Shown: piece by piece, positions 7,847-16,751 of the stretch | Position numbering within the stretch: position 1 is the stretch's first letter | Layout of the letters: the number at the start of each line of letters is the position of its first letter | NCBI RefSeq assembly: GCF_015533855.1 | Contig: NZ_AP024154.1 | Coordinates: 3,788,501-3,852,500 of the forward strand | Direction of reading: 5' to 3' | DNA: 64,000 nt | From: Echinicola sp. 20G | GTDB lineage: Bacteria > Bacteroidota > Bacteroidia > Cytophagales > Cyclobacteriaceae | Position numbers and translations under genes: made by a program | Notes under the pieces: generated by a model | What the model was told of the DNA's origin: nothing | The model's database searches: none | Seen by the model: the letters and a program-made list of their open reading frames with translations, nothing else

Positions 7847-9808
7847 TCATTTATCAACTATTTTTAGGCTAAAATCCATGTGCTGTATTCTTATGGCATT
7901 TAAGATAGCCAGCATCGCAACACCAACATCTGCAAATACTGCTGCCCACATGGTAGCCATTCCTAAAGCTCCCAAGGATAAGACAATCAGTTTGGTCAAA
8001 AATGCCAGACCTATATTCTGCCAGACAATGCTTTTGGTCTTTTTACTAATGTCAATCGCTTGAGCTATTTTTGAAGGTTGATCTGTCTGGATTACCACAT
8101 CAGCTGTTTCAATGGCTACATCACTGCCCAGGCCTCCCATGGCTATTCCAATATCTGCCAAAGCCAGTACAGGAGCATCGTTAATACCGTCTCCAACAAA
8201 GGCCACAGTATGTTTTCCATTCCCTTTAAGAGTCTCCACTCGCTTGACTTTATCCTGAGGAAGTAAATCACCATAGGCCTTATCAAGTCCCAATTCCTTT
8301 GCATATTCTATGGTGACATCACTTTTGTCTCCCGAAAGCATTACGATTTCAGAAATACCCTTTCTTCGGAGCAGTTGGATGCTGGATTTGGCATCTTCTT
8401 TCAAACTGTCAGCAATATTAATTTGGCCTGCATATTGACCATCAATTGCCACATAGATGGTGGATGTTTTGCTTGAAGTGGTTTGCTTGGGAATCGTGAT
8501 TTGGTTTCCACTAAATAATTTTGAATTGCCTACTAGCACTTCTTTTCCATTGACCTTCCCTCTCAATCCTTTTCCTGAAATTTCTTCCATTTCATTAACG
8601 GGGAAGGTTTCAATGGAGTGCTCAGCGGTATATTCCAAAATGGCTTTTCCAACAGGATGTGTACTGTGTTTTTCGAGGCTGGCGGCTAGGCTTATCCATT
8701 CGGTATTTGCTGATTCCGGGGAGATTTCCTGAATTTTAAAGACTCCCTTTGTCAGTGTGCCTGTCTTGTCCATCGCCAAGGTTTGGATATTTTGCATTCG
8801 ATCCAAAAAATTAGATCCTTTAAACAGAATCCCATTTTTTGAGGCAGCTCCGATACCTCCAAAGTAGCCTAATGGTATGGACACAACCAAAGCACATGGG
8901 CAGGAAATTACCAGAAAAACCAACGCTCTATACAACCAATCTGAAAATACATAATTACTGACAAAGAAATAGGGGAGTATAACTAAAGCTAAAGCCAAAT
9001 AGGTGACGATAGGGGTATAGACTTTCGCAAACTTTCGTATAAATTGTTCTGTTTGGGCTTTTCGGGAACTCGCTGCACTCACCATTTCCAGTATTTTGGA
9101 GATGGAGCTGTCATTGTATTTTTTATGGACTGTCATAGTGAAGCGTCTTTCTAGGTTGACCATTCCGGCCAAAACATCTTCTCCTTTGCCTAATTTTTTT
9201 GGCTTACTTTCTCCAGTAAGTGCAGAGGTGTCAAACCTGCTTCCTTTATCAATGACTCTACCATCCAATGGGACTTTTTCACCAGGTCTGACTTGAATGA
9301 CTTCATCCAACAGGACTTCTTCAGGGTGCACCGTCTTCCACTCACCATTTCTATTTACCGAGGCTATTTCTGGTCTGATATCTAATAGAGACTGAATATT
9401 TCTTTTAGCTTTTCTTACTGCCATTCCTTGAAACCTTTCTCCTAATTCATAAAAGAGCATTACTGCAACGGCTTCTGGATACTCACCAATGAAAAACGCT
9501 CCAAGTGTGGCTATTCCCATTAAGAAGAACTCAGTAAACACTTCTCCTTTTATTATTAAGCTTAACCCTTTTTTTAAGATGGGAATAGCTACAGGTAAGT
9601 AAGAAGCGACATACCAACTCACCCTTAACCATCCAGTAAAGAAAGAAACCTTATAGTGGTCCATCAACATTCCTGTCACCAGCATTAAAAAACAAAACAC
9701 TAAGGTTCCCCAAGTTTGTAAAAACGATGTGGGCTTGGAGGTTTTGGAACGAGATTGTTCTGTTGTTTCACAGCTACAACTATGATTTTTTAATTCTTGG
9801 GGTGCCAT
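7847..9808 (-). CDS. Heavy-metal P1B-type ATPase, Zn2+/Cd2+/Pb2+ exporter type
   Basis: 653 residues. The TGE actuator motif is at 198-200, CPC in TM6 at 303-305, the phosphorylated Asp347 in DKTGT, then an HP loop (KHSTHPVG) and GDGINDAP. The last two TM segments hold Lys (TKLIVLSLG) and Asp (AVFADVGVA), the pair that marks the Zn/Cd/Pb group (ZntA/CadA). It would pump divalent metal out across the inner membrane. The N-terminal HMA domain is absent; only a short Cys/His tail (HSCSC at residues 9-13) stands in for it. No metal-sensing regulator is adjacent. It is divergent from the metallopeptidase gene. Confidence 0.92.
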   Translation of the reverse strand: MAPQELKNHSCSCETTEQSRSKTSKPTSFLQTWGTLVFCFLMLVTGMLMDHYKVSFFTGWLRVSWYVASYLPVAIPILKKGLSLIIKGEVFTEFFLMGIATLGAFFIGEYPEAVAVMLFYELGERFQGMAVRKAKRNIQSLLDIRPEIASVNRNGEWKTVHPEEVLLDEVIQVRPGEKVPLDGRVIDKGSRFDTSALTGESKPKKLGKGEDVLAGMVNLERRFTMTVHKKYNDSSISKILEMVSAASSRKAQTEQFIRKFAKVYTPIVTYLALALVILPYFFVSNYVFSDWLYRALVFLVISCPCALVVSIPLGYFGGIGAASKNGILFKGSNFLDRMQNIQTLAMDKTGTLTKGVFKIQEISPESANTEWISLAASLEKHSTHPVGKAILEYTAEHSIETFPVNEMEEISGKGLRGKVNGKEVLVGNSKLFSGNQITIPKQTTSSKTSTIYVAIDGQYAGQINIADSLKEDAKSSIQLLRRKGISEIVMLSGDKSDVTIEYAKELGLDKAYGDLLPQDKVKRVETLKGNGKHTVAFVGDGINDAPVLALADIGIAMGGLGSDVAIETADVVIQTDQPSKIAQAIDISKKTKSIVWQNIGLAFLTKLIVLSLGALGMATMWAAVFADVGVAMLAILNAIRIQHMDFSLKIVDK

Positions 9809-9991
9809 AATTGTCTATTTACTTCCAAAAGTAAGCAATAAAGCAGTGCATAGGAATTGCATTTGATCGGAGTGTAAAAGATAGTTCTTACAACCAGAAA
9901 TTATCAATTTTTGATAGAGCAAAACATTTAAAGCGTTATAAAAATTGGTATTTTAATAGAAGAAAAAAAGTTTTAATAAATCCATATCAAT

Positions 9992-10894
9992 ATGAAGTGG
10001 AAAGGAAGAAGAAAAAGTTCCAATGTCGATGACCGAAGAGGTCAGTCAGCAGGAGGGTTTGATGGAAGAGGGATTTCGCCAATGCTCATTGGACCATTGA
10101 TCAAATTATTGTTTTCCAAAGTGGGACTGATCTTGATTGGCGGGTTTTTGTTAATTTCTTGGCTGACCGGAACCAATCCTTTGAATCTGCTACAAAATTT
10201 TATCGGTGGTAATGGTATGGTCAATGGAGTAGCAACTGAAGTGTATCAAGGAACTCCGGAAGAAGAAGAACTGGCAGAGTTTAGCAAGGTGGTACTGGCC
10301 GATACAGAGGATGTTTGGAATCAGTTGATGGAGGGTTATAGGGAACCAACCATGGTTTTGTTTACAGGACAGGTTAAGTCTGCATGTGGTTTTGCTTCGT
10401 CTGCAAGCGGTCCTTTTTATTGTAGTGCTGATGAACAGTTATACCTGGACTTGAGTTTTTATCGTGATATGATAGATCAATTGAATGCTCCTGGTGATTT
10501 TGCCCAAGCCTATGTGATTGCTCATGAAGTGGGGCATCATGTACAGCATTTGCTGGGTATAACCGAAGAAGTACATGGATTGAGAAGTCAGTTGAATGAT
10601 ACTGAATATAATAAGATGTCTGTAAAGTTGGAGTTACAGGCAGATTTTCTAGCGGGTGTTTGGGCTCACCATACACAAAAGATGAAAAATATCTTGGATG
10701 AGGGTGATATTGAGGAAGCTTTAAATGCAGCCAATGCCATTGGAGATGATCGATTGCAAAAACAGGCACAAGGAAGGGTGGTGCCGGACTCCTTCACTCA
10801 TGGAACATCAGAGCAAAGGATGAGATGGTTCAAAAAAGGGTTCGATACAGGAGATTTGTCTCAAGGAGATACTTTTAACGCTGAAAGTCTTTAA
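9992..10894 (+). CDS. Neutral zinc metallopeptidase, YpfJ family
   Basis: 300 residues. A basic, Gly-rich start (KWKGRRKSSNVDDRRGQSAG) precedes one TM segment (about 33-57), so the protein is anchored in the inner membrane with the catalytic part outside or following the helix. HEVGHH at 178-183 gives the zinc His178/His182 and Glu179; LELQADFLAGVWAHH further on supplies the downstream acidic ligand region typical of this family. ACGFASSASGPFYC is the family's conserved Cys pair region. The physiological substrate is unknown for the family. It stands alone, followed by a terminator. Confidence 0.92.
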   Translation: MKWKGRRKSSNVDDRRGQSAGGFDGRGISPMLIGPLIKLLFSKVGLILIGGFLLISWLTGTNPLNLLQNFIGGNGMVNGVATEVYQGTPEEEELAEFSKVVLADTEDVWNQLMEGYREPTMVLFTGQVKSACGFASSASGPFYCSADEQLYLDLSFYRDMIDQLNAPGDFAQAYVIAHEVGHHVQHLLGITEEVHGLRSQLNDTEYNKMSVKLELQADFLAGVWAHHTQKMKNILDEGDIEEALNAANAIGDDRLQKQAQGRVVPDSFTHGTSEQRMRWFKKGFDTGDLSQGDTFNAESL

Positions 10895-10907
10895 TTTGGA
10901 TTGATAT

Positions 10908-10939
10908 AAAAAGAGCGCTGAATTAACAGCGCTCTTTTT
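10908..10939. terminator. Bidirectional terminator
   Basis: Perfect 13-bp stem AAAAAGAGCGCTG (10908-10920) / CAGCGCTCTTTTT (10927-10939) with a 6-base loop, between the convergent metallopeptidase and small lipoprotein genes. Both strands read into a T-run. Confidence 0.88.
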
Positions 10940-10962
10940 ATTTATTTTAAATTTTGTTGCGA

Positions 10963-11148
10963 TTAGTTATTAGTCGCATCTTCAACTTCGTCCTCAACAT
11001 CATCTGCAGCATCCTCAACTGCATCACCTGCGTCTTCCATTGTTTCCTCTACTTTATCTCCAGCTTCTTCCACTTTACTTTTATCATTTCCACAAGAAGT
11101 TAAAGTCATCATACTACCTACTGCGAATAAAATTAGTAACTTTTTCAT
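10963..11148 (-). CDS. Small acidic lipoprotein with helical repeats
   Basis: 61 residues. Signal peptide with lipobox LTSC (Cys19) after MKKLLILFAVGSMMT; the mature ~43 residues are almost all Asp/Glu/Ala/Val with repeating units of the kind DKVEETMEDAGDAVEDAADDVED, predicting one amphipathic acidic helix. Similar tiny lipoproteins are frequent in Bacteroidota with no known role. Stand-alone gene, convergent with the metallopeptidase, sharing the terminator at 10908-10939. Confidence 0.75.
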   Translation of the reverse strand: MKKLLILFAVGSMMTLTSCGNDKSKVEEAGDKVEETMEDAGDAVEDAADDVEDEVEDATNN

Positions 11149-11272
11149 AGTTCGATTTGTTTAAAGTTTGAATTTGGTTTACGCGTTCAATAATACAAAT
11201 ACAAAGGTCATACCAGTTTTACTTAATTAAGCAGTAAATTGGGTAAAATAAATTTTAAGTGTGAAAAATAAA

Positions 11273-11294
11273 ACCAGTTTTTAGCAAAACTGGT
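11273..11294 (-). terminator. Terminator of the envelope gene cluster
   Basis: Perfect 9-bp stem ACCAGTTTT (11273-11281) / AAAACTGGT (11286-11294), loop of four. On the minus strand it is followed by TTTATTTTTC. It lies about 97 bases after the DUF481 gene stop and ends the minus-strand run of envelope genes. Confidence 0.8.
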
Positions 11295-11390
11295 CACATA
11301 ATGAGTTATATGGTTCTAAATGTCAAAGTTTCTGAAATCCAACGAAATCTTTTGTATTGATCAATTAAAAGGAACCAAATAAGTTTTTCA

Positions 11391-12404
11391 TTACAATTCC
11401 CATCCAAAACCAGTTTGTAATACGTAATCGGTACTGCTCGCTCCCTCCACAGCTTGATTGTCAAAGTTAAGCGTAAAACCAGCTTTTATGTAAAAGTCCA
11501 AAGGAAGATCATACTTGGCATTGAAGTTAAAATCACTTCTGAAACGCCCTTTTTCTGTGATACCTGGATAAATAACCACACGGGAATAAAGGTTCAAGTC
11601 CCCAATATCATATAGATTAAGTTCAGACCCTAAGTAAGCCTCCCAGCTATTTTGAGTTGGGGCATCGCTTGAATAACGTTCTTTTACGTAGGAAGCACCA
11701 CCTTCCAAACCGAAGTAGGCATTGTTGGTATGCAAGATATATTTACCAATACCCCCTGTAAAGTTACTTCGTATATCAAGTAGCTGCTCAGTGTTTGATA
11801 GAAATGAATAGTTCACGGGAATATAAAAATCTTTAGGTAAGAACTTCTTAAATGAGAAATTACCGTCTTCCCTTCTTGTCGGTTCCACATCATCTTGACT
11901 GGAGCGAATGAGGTTATATCCTGCATTGGCTGACCATTTTGACGCCACATAACCTAGCGTACTTGTAATCCCTGATTGCTTTAAATTATTGGCTTTCGTA
12001 AAGCTATAGTTTATGTCCACAGAAGCAGAAAGACGACTCCAGAAATCATCTTCATAAGTGGTGAAAAAAACAATTTCATCCACATTAACTTCTAGATCAC
12101 CTTGTTCTACACTATTGATCAATACTTTACCAGGGCTAGAGGAATTTATTTTTCCGTTTAACCGCTTGCCTGATTGAAGTGAAATCAAATAATTTTGCTT
12201 GGAATATACTTCAATTATTTCTTCCCATTCTATGGTAAAATCGGAATCGCTATAGTCTGTTTCAATTTTCAGGATCCCTTTGTCCATGGATTTAATTTCC
12301 CCGACTATGATGTTTTTGTTTTTGAAAACCAAGGAGTCTTCTTGAGCCATTAGGTATTGAAAAGAAATGAGGCATAAAGCAATGAGTAAAGTTAATTTTT
12401 TCAT
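11391..12404 (-). CDS. DUF481 outer-membrane beta-barrel protein
   Basis: 337 residues with a clear signal peptide (cleavage after YLMAQ). Residues ~22-115 form a beta-rich periplasmic or linker part (repeated VGEIKSMDKGILKIETDYSD-like strands), followed by a barrel from ~120 with alternating aromatic strands ending in ...VLQTGFGWEL, an outer-membrane C-terminus. This architecture matches DUF481 (YdiY-like) proteins, which have no assigned substrate. Last gene of the minus-strand envelope run; 66 bases separate it from the preceding barrel gene, and a terminator follows. Confidence 0.82.
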   Translation of the reverse strand: MKKLTLLIALCLISFQYLMAQEDSLVFKNKNIIVGEIKSMDKGILKIETDYSDSDFTIEWEEIIEVYSKQNYLISLQSGKRLNGKINSSSPGKVLINSVEQGDLEVNVDEIVFFTTYEDDFWSRLSASVDINYSFTKANNLKQSGITSTLGYVASKWSANAGYNLIRSSQDDVEPTRREDGNFSFKKFLPKDFYIPVNYSFLSNTEQLLDIRSNFTGGIGKYILHTNNAYFGLEGGASYVKERYSSDAPTQNSWEAYLGSELNLYDIGDLNLYSRVVIYPGITEKGRFRSDFNFNAKYDLPLDFYIKAGFTLNFDNQAVEGASSTDYVLQTGFGWEL

Positions 12405-12470
12405 ATCAAATTAATTTTTGTCGGACATTCAATAATCATATCGCATCAAAGCATATTTGCTTCTTTTTGA

Positions 12471-13532
12471 TCATTTTGTGGTTTTTCTAAAACCAGGAAT
12501 ACGATAATTTAGGTTAAGCATAAACTGGCTCCTTTTTCCAAAAACACCTAATTCAGTTCTTAAAATCCATCTTTTGTTGAACTGGTATTGGGATCCTAAA
12601 ATTATGTTGAAGGGTGCAGTTACACGTTTTTCCAGTGTATAGTCAATGGTACCATCGGAATCTATATTATTAGAAACATTCTCCAATTCATTAATGATTT
12701 GGTTTACGATCACTCTTTGAGCAGGAGGGAGGGTTTCCGACCAGTCCCTAAGGGTGCCAATAAAGTTTCCGCTTCCAAATCCTGGGAAAATTTCTGTAAC
12801 ACCAATGCTTCCCCTTGTATCATTGGAGAGTTTTTGGTAGAATACTCCAACCCAAACTGCAAGGGACTTTTGAGGATAGGTTGGATTTCTTAGGGTATGA
12901 CCAAACCGAATACTGCTATTAAATGCAGGTATAGGTTCTACTATGACATCAACATCTACAAAATTGTAATTATTGTCCCAAGCGATCCAAACGGGACCAA
13001 CAGCCCCAGCTAAAGTAGCGCCCAAACCAAAGGACCTGGCTTCAAACCGTTGGGTAGTTTCAAGACCAACTGGAGCCAGCAGGTTTACTCGTGTTTCAGT
13101 AGTACCTCCTCCTAATATCCCATAAAGGTTCAGAAATGGGAACAACCAAATATCTGGTCGAACAGTATAAGCATTGGTGGTTGCAATGGTTGGACCAAAA
13201 TCAATAACATTACTTAGGTCCACCTGTTCACTACCATTAAAGCCGATAGAGGTGCTTTCAATGGATATCTCTTGAGTTTGAGTAAAATACACTCCACTAA
13301 TTCCATAGGCATAAGAAATATCATATCCTCTCTTATATGCCTGTTTACCTAAAAATGGAAGAGCATATGGATAGTCCATTTTTTTTAGGCTGTCAAAATA
13401 GGGCTTGTATGCAGGGTTATCAGATTTTCCCACTCCTTGAGAAAAAGCATCGAGGCTTAGGATAAAAAAAAGAGAAAAGAACCAAAGTAACTTATGTGGT
13501 CTCTTTATGCTAAAATTATACATGACTTTCAT
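12471..13532 (-). CDS. Outer-membrane beta-barrel protein, function unknown
   Basis: 353 residues from ATG 13532 (MKVMYNFSIKRPHKLLWFF...), chosen because the longer start at 13583 would overlap the previous gene and bury the signal peptide; ATG 13523 is also possible. A hydrophobic signal sequence ends near DAFSQ. The rest is a 12-or-more-stranded barrel pattern with long loops and an Arg/Tyr-rich end (NLNYRIPGFRKTTK). It begins 19 bases after the stop of the neighbouring PorT-like gene, so it is translated from the same message. No confident family. Confidence 0.7.
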   Translation of the reverse strand: MKVMYNFSIKRPHKLLWFFSLFFILSLDAFSQGVGKSDNPAYKPYFDSLKKMDYPYALPFLGKQAYKRGYDISYAYGISGVYFTQTQEISIESTSIGFNGSEQVDLSNVIDFGPTIATTNAYTVRPDIWLFPFLNLYGILGGGTTETRVNLLAPVGLETTQRFEARSFGLGATLAGAVGPVWIAWDNNYNFVDVDVIVEPIPAFNSSIRFGHTLRNPTYPQKSLAVWVGVFYQKLSNDTRGSIGVTEIFPGFGSGNFIGTLRDWSETLPPAQRVIVNQIINELENVSNNIDSDGTIDYTLEKRVTAPFNIILGSQYQFNKRWILRTELGVFGKRSQFMLNLNYRIPGFRKTTK

Positions 13533-13551
13533 ATGGTAATTGGTATAGTGT

Positions 13552-14274
13552 TTATTCTTCCTTAGCAACCTTACCGGCACCAATTGGAATTCCTACATAC
13601 AAGTAAAATGCTCGATTATTAAGGCTTTCATTCGTATTGTCTTTTAAAATATCCGCAAGGCCTAAGTAATACCTAAAACCGACATTCATTCCATTTCCTT
13701 TCATTAGCCTGTAGCCTATTCCTCCAGCTAGGCCATAGTCAAGGGCTTTATAACTGTCCCTGATGTCCTCCGTAAAAACTAGGTCATCTTCATCTTTAAT
13801 ATCAGTGAAGAATTCGTCTTTGGCACCATGTAACAGCCCAAGTTGTGGTCCTGCTTCAATGAAAAACCTATTATCGAATTTATATTTCAGATAAATGGGT
13901 ACATTAAAATAGCTTAAGCGTCTCCTTATATCTCCCTCGGACATTAGTTCATCTAGGCTTTGTTCACCTACTGGGTAGGTTGGGATTTTATGAGCGCCCA
14001 AGGTTGATTTTACAATGACACCTGTGTGGAGATAAAGATGCTCTTCCATTTTGATGTCAAAATAGAACCCCAAGTGAAAAGCAGAAACTGAACTGGAACT
14101 TGGAAGTCCATTGATATCTGTGAAAGCCATTCCACCATCTAAACCAAACTCAAGCTTATCTGAATTAAGTTTATCTCCTAACAGTAATGAAATCAATACT
14201 TGCCCTTGACTAATTTGAATAAAGGAAAAACTGATAATTAAGAGCAGGGTTAATTTTTTAAAACTAATATTCAT
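13552..14274 (-). CDS. PorT-like outer-membrane beta-barrel protein
   Basis: 240 residues. Signal peptide to ISQGQ; then an eight-strand barrel pattern with FKLGFYFDIKMEEHLYLHTG-like strands, YLKYKFDNRFFIEAGPQLGLL and a C-terminal FYLYVGIPIG. The pattern GPQLGLL...GxxGG is characteristic of OMP_b-brl_2 (PorT-type) domains of Bacteroidota. Its function could range from structural to T9SS-related; nothing here decides. 34 bases after the OmpA-family gene and co-directional with it. Confidence 0.75.
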   Translation of the reverse strand: MNISFKKLTLLLIISFSFIQISQGQVLISLLLGDKLNSDKLEFGLDGGMAFTDINGLPSSSSVSAFHLGFYFDIKMEEHLYLHTGVIVKSTLGAHKIPTYPVGEQSLDELMSEGDIRRRLSYFNVPIYLKYKFDNRFFIEAGPQLGLLHGAKDEFFTDIKDEDDLVFTEDIRDSYKALDYGLAGGIGYRLMKGNGMNVGFRYYLGLADILKDNTNESLNNRAFYLYVGIPIGAGKVAKEE

Positions 14275-14308
14275 TTAGCCTCAGTTTATGTTCAGGTAAT
14301 GAGTTAGT

Positions 14309-14953
14309 TTATAAATCACCGGATTGAGCTTGTTCTTGCATTTCACTATTAGCATAAATGGCCATTTCTACACGTCTGTTTTTGGCCCTGTTTTCATCAT
14401 CATTTGGATATTTTGGCTGAGTTTCCCCATACCATTTTTCAATTAACCTTGACCTGTCCACTCCGTTGTCTGCCAAGAAAGAAGAAACTGCTTTGGCTCT
14501 TTTTTCTGACAGTTGCATATTAAACTCATCTGAACCCGAATCATCGGTATGACCTTCGATGAGTATGTTGGTGTCAGGGTATTTCTGGAATACAGGAACA
14601 GCATTTATTAGATCTTCCTTGTAACTATCGCTGAGGGTGGCGGAATTGATCTCAAAAGCCAAACTGGCATCAAATGTTACATTAATTCCCTCATCGATTC
14701 GCTGCACTTCTGCGGTTGGAATGGCTTGGGCCAACTCTTTTGCTTGTTGGTCCATTTTCTTTCCAATCAAGTTACCTGCGGCTCCACCTATGGCTGCACC
14801 TGCTAAAACACCCCAAATACTTCCTTTAGAGACAGCTGCTCCTATCGCTGCCCCACCGGCTGAACCAATGGCTGTACCTTTCTGCTGGTTGTTCCAGTTG
14901 GCACAACTTACTGTCACCGTCAATATCAATGCATAAATGATTAAGTTTTTCAT
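14309..14953 (-). CDS. OmpA-family lipoprotein with glycine zipper
   Basis: 214 residues. Lipobox TVSC (Cys17). Residues ~27-66 are a Gly/Ala glycine zipper (GSAGGAAIGAAVSKGS, then GVLAGAAIGGAAGNLIGKKM), likely membrane-inserting. The OmpA_C domain (about 85-205) shows LIEGHTDDSGSDEFN and LSEKRAKAVSSFLADNGVD, with Asp and Arg placed to bind the diaminopimelate of peptidoglycan; NRAKNRRVEMAIY closes it. This YiaD-like layout tethers the outer membrane to the cell wall. It sits 19 bases after the TPR gene in the envelope run. Confidence 0.9.
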   Translation of the reverse strand: MKNLIIYALILTVTVSCANWNNQQKGTAIGSAGGAAIGAAVSKGSIWGVLAGAAIGGAAGNLIGKKMDQQAKELAQAIPTAEVQRIDEGINVTFDASLAFEINSATLSDSYKEDLINAVPVFQKYPDTNILIEGHTDDSGSDEFNMQLSEKRAKAVSSFLADNGVDRSRLIEKWYGETQPKYPNDDENRAKNRRVEMAIYANSEMQEQAQSGDL

Positions 14954-14972
14954 CTGATTTATTTAAAGAGGT

Positions 14973-15806
14973 TTAGTTACATACTAAGGCAGAAAACATG
15001 TCCATGCTCATATTCACCCAGCCCAACTCAAGTGCTTTACCAATGTCGGAACATAGGGTGCTTTTCTCTTCGGCCGTCATTGACTTTTTCAATTCCTGTG
15101 CTTTACTTGTTCCATATTTATTTTCTACCATCTTTAGGCCTACATTGCTGCGACTGATGTATACCTCAAGAGGATCATGCCCATTTTCCAAAGCTTGGTC
15201 ATAAGCATCATACGCATCAAGATATTGGTTATGAAAAAGAGCCATGTCACCTTTTTGAAGTAAAAATGAGGTGTTCTCAGAATCCATTTCGATGGCTTTG
15301 TCTAAATACATCAAGGCAGTATCCTGTTCATTTAATTGTCTATTGTAGATCCTGGCCATCAGGGCATAGTTATTGGCCCTTTCTTTAGTATTTTGGTTCA
15401 TCTCCGTGAGTTCGATTACTTTGTCCAACTCGGCTTTTGAACCAGAGGTATCACCTAATCCTTGAAGAGCGATTCCTTTTTGGAAATGCCCTCCTAAACT
15501 TTTGTTTTTGCTGACTTTTAAAGCTGCATCAGCCTCTTTGATGGCCCTGTCATACTGGCCCAAGGCGTTATAGGCTTCAGCCTTGCTAATAGATCCCAGT
15601 TCCTTGGCGTCTTTCGTCTTACAATTTCCTGAGAATTCATCCAACTTGGCTAATGCCTCAGTGTAAGATTGGGAGTTTAAAAGTGTATTTGCTTCTTCTA
15701 ACAATGCGCTGCACTTCTTTCCCATTGTAAATGTTTGCGCTTTTATTGAAACGGTACATGTCAGACCAAATGCCATTACTAAAAACATCCGTATTGCTTT
15801 TTTCAT
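14973..15806 (-). CDS. Periplasmic TPR protein
   Basis: 277 residues from ATG 15806, chosen because MKKAIRMFLVMAFGLTCTVS gives a standard signal peptide (cleaved after IKAQ); an upstream in-frame ATG at 15839 would add 11 polar residues. The mature protein is alpha-helical with about five tetratricopeptide repeats (for example AEAYNALGQYDRAIKEADAA and MYLDKAIEMDSENTSFLLQK), a scaffold for protein contacts. It lies just before the OmpA lipoprotein gene, so a role in envelope assembly is plausible but inferred. Confidence 0.8.
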   Translation of the reverse strand: MKKAIRMFLVMAFGLTCTVSIKAQTFTMGKKCSALLEEANTLLNSQSYTEALAKLDEFSGNCKTKDAKELGSISKAEAYNALGQYDRAIKEADAALKVSKNKSLGGHFQKGIALQGLGDTSGSKAELDKVIELTEMNQNTKERANNYALMARIYNRQLNEQDTALMYLDKAIEMDSENTSFLLQKGDMALFHNQYLDAYDAYDQALENGHDPLEVYISRSNVGLKMVENKYGTSKAQELKKSMTAEEKSTLCSDIGKALELGWVNMSMDMFSALVCN

Positions 15807-15935
15807 AATGCTTATGTGTTTTAGATTATAGCTTCTCATTATGAGAGTTTTGATTTTTCTTTTACCGAAAACTCGAGTTGACTTTTCAAGCTTTCAGACC
15901 TATTTCATTTTCATCCAAACATCAATTTTTGATGT

Positions 15936-16730
15936 TTATTTTGGAAACAAGAAGATCAAAACAGCACGCCATCCCCAATCCGCTTTGGCTCCATCAGGAG
16001 CTGCCAAATTGAGCCTAGGGCCGATGACAACTTGCGTCTTTTGTTTTCCTAAACTTGTTACAGCACTTAAAGTAGGGTTAAGCCAAAGAGTGCCATTGGA
16101 GTTTTTCCAATCTTGTGTCCATTCCATATTGGCTCCCAACCCTGCTCCACTTGGCCAGTTATATACCACAAATGGTTGCACAAACATTTGACTGACATTA
16201 CTTCTCTCACTTGAGCCAGCTACTGACCATATTTGATTGATCAAGCCGCCCAAGGTCCAACCATTGCTTTGTTTCAAAGCGACAGCAGTTGGCCCTACGC
16301 CAAATTTCTTAGTAGTCAAGAAATCATTGGTACCAATAGGTAACAATAAAGCAGGACCAACGCCCCAAGTAAGGTTTTCAGAGTTTTTTGGAGAAAAGAA
16401 AGCTGATACTACCGCGTCAGCCAAGCCAGACTGTTTGGTGTTTTCGCCAGTAATATTGTATTGAGTGACCACTGGAACAATAGCTCTAGTAATCATATTC
16501 CAATCATCATTGATGGAGATAGGCACTACAGGTTGGATATTTAAGGTGTTTTTGGTGCCATTATTGTTACCAATTCCATAGTCTGTATTGTTTTGAAAAG
16601 GCACAGATATAAGTGAGGCAATAGGGTTGGCCAGTTTCTTGGCCAACTCAGCTGCATTATCCTGTGCCATTCCGGCTTGAGTTAGTATAAATGCGAGTAG
16701 AACTAAAGTGTATTTCCAAAATTTTTTCAT
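15936..16730 (-). CDS. Outer-membrane transporter-like barrel (often misnamed neuromedin U)
   Basis: 264 residues with signal peptide ending GMAQ. Conserved features are NPIASLISVPFQNNTDYGIG, then QPVVPISINDDWNMITRAIVP and a run of barrel strands ending in WRAVLIFLFPK with a C-terminal aromatic region. Sequences of this type are widely labelled neuromedin U or transporter in databases without experimental basis. Second-last strands include WTLGGLINQIWSVAG and MFVQPFVVYNWPSG. 21 bases after the DUF6515-like gene. Confidence 0.75.
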   Translation of the reverse strand: MKKFWKYTLVLLAFILTQAGMAQDNAAELAKKLANPIASLISVPFQNNTDYGIGNNNGTKNTLNIQPVVPISINDDWNMITRAIVPVVTQYNITGENTKQSGLADAVVSAFFSPKNSENLTWGVGPALLLPIGTNDFLTTKKFGVGPTAVALKQSNGWTLGGLINQIWSVAGSSERSNVSQMFVQPFVVYNWPSGAGLGANMEWTQDWKNSNGTLWLNPTLSAVTSLGKQKTQVVIGPRLNLAAPDGAKADWGWRAVLIFLFPK

Positions 16731-16751
16731 AGTGATGACTTTATAAAATAT

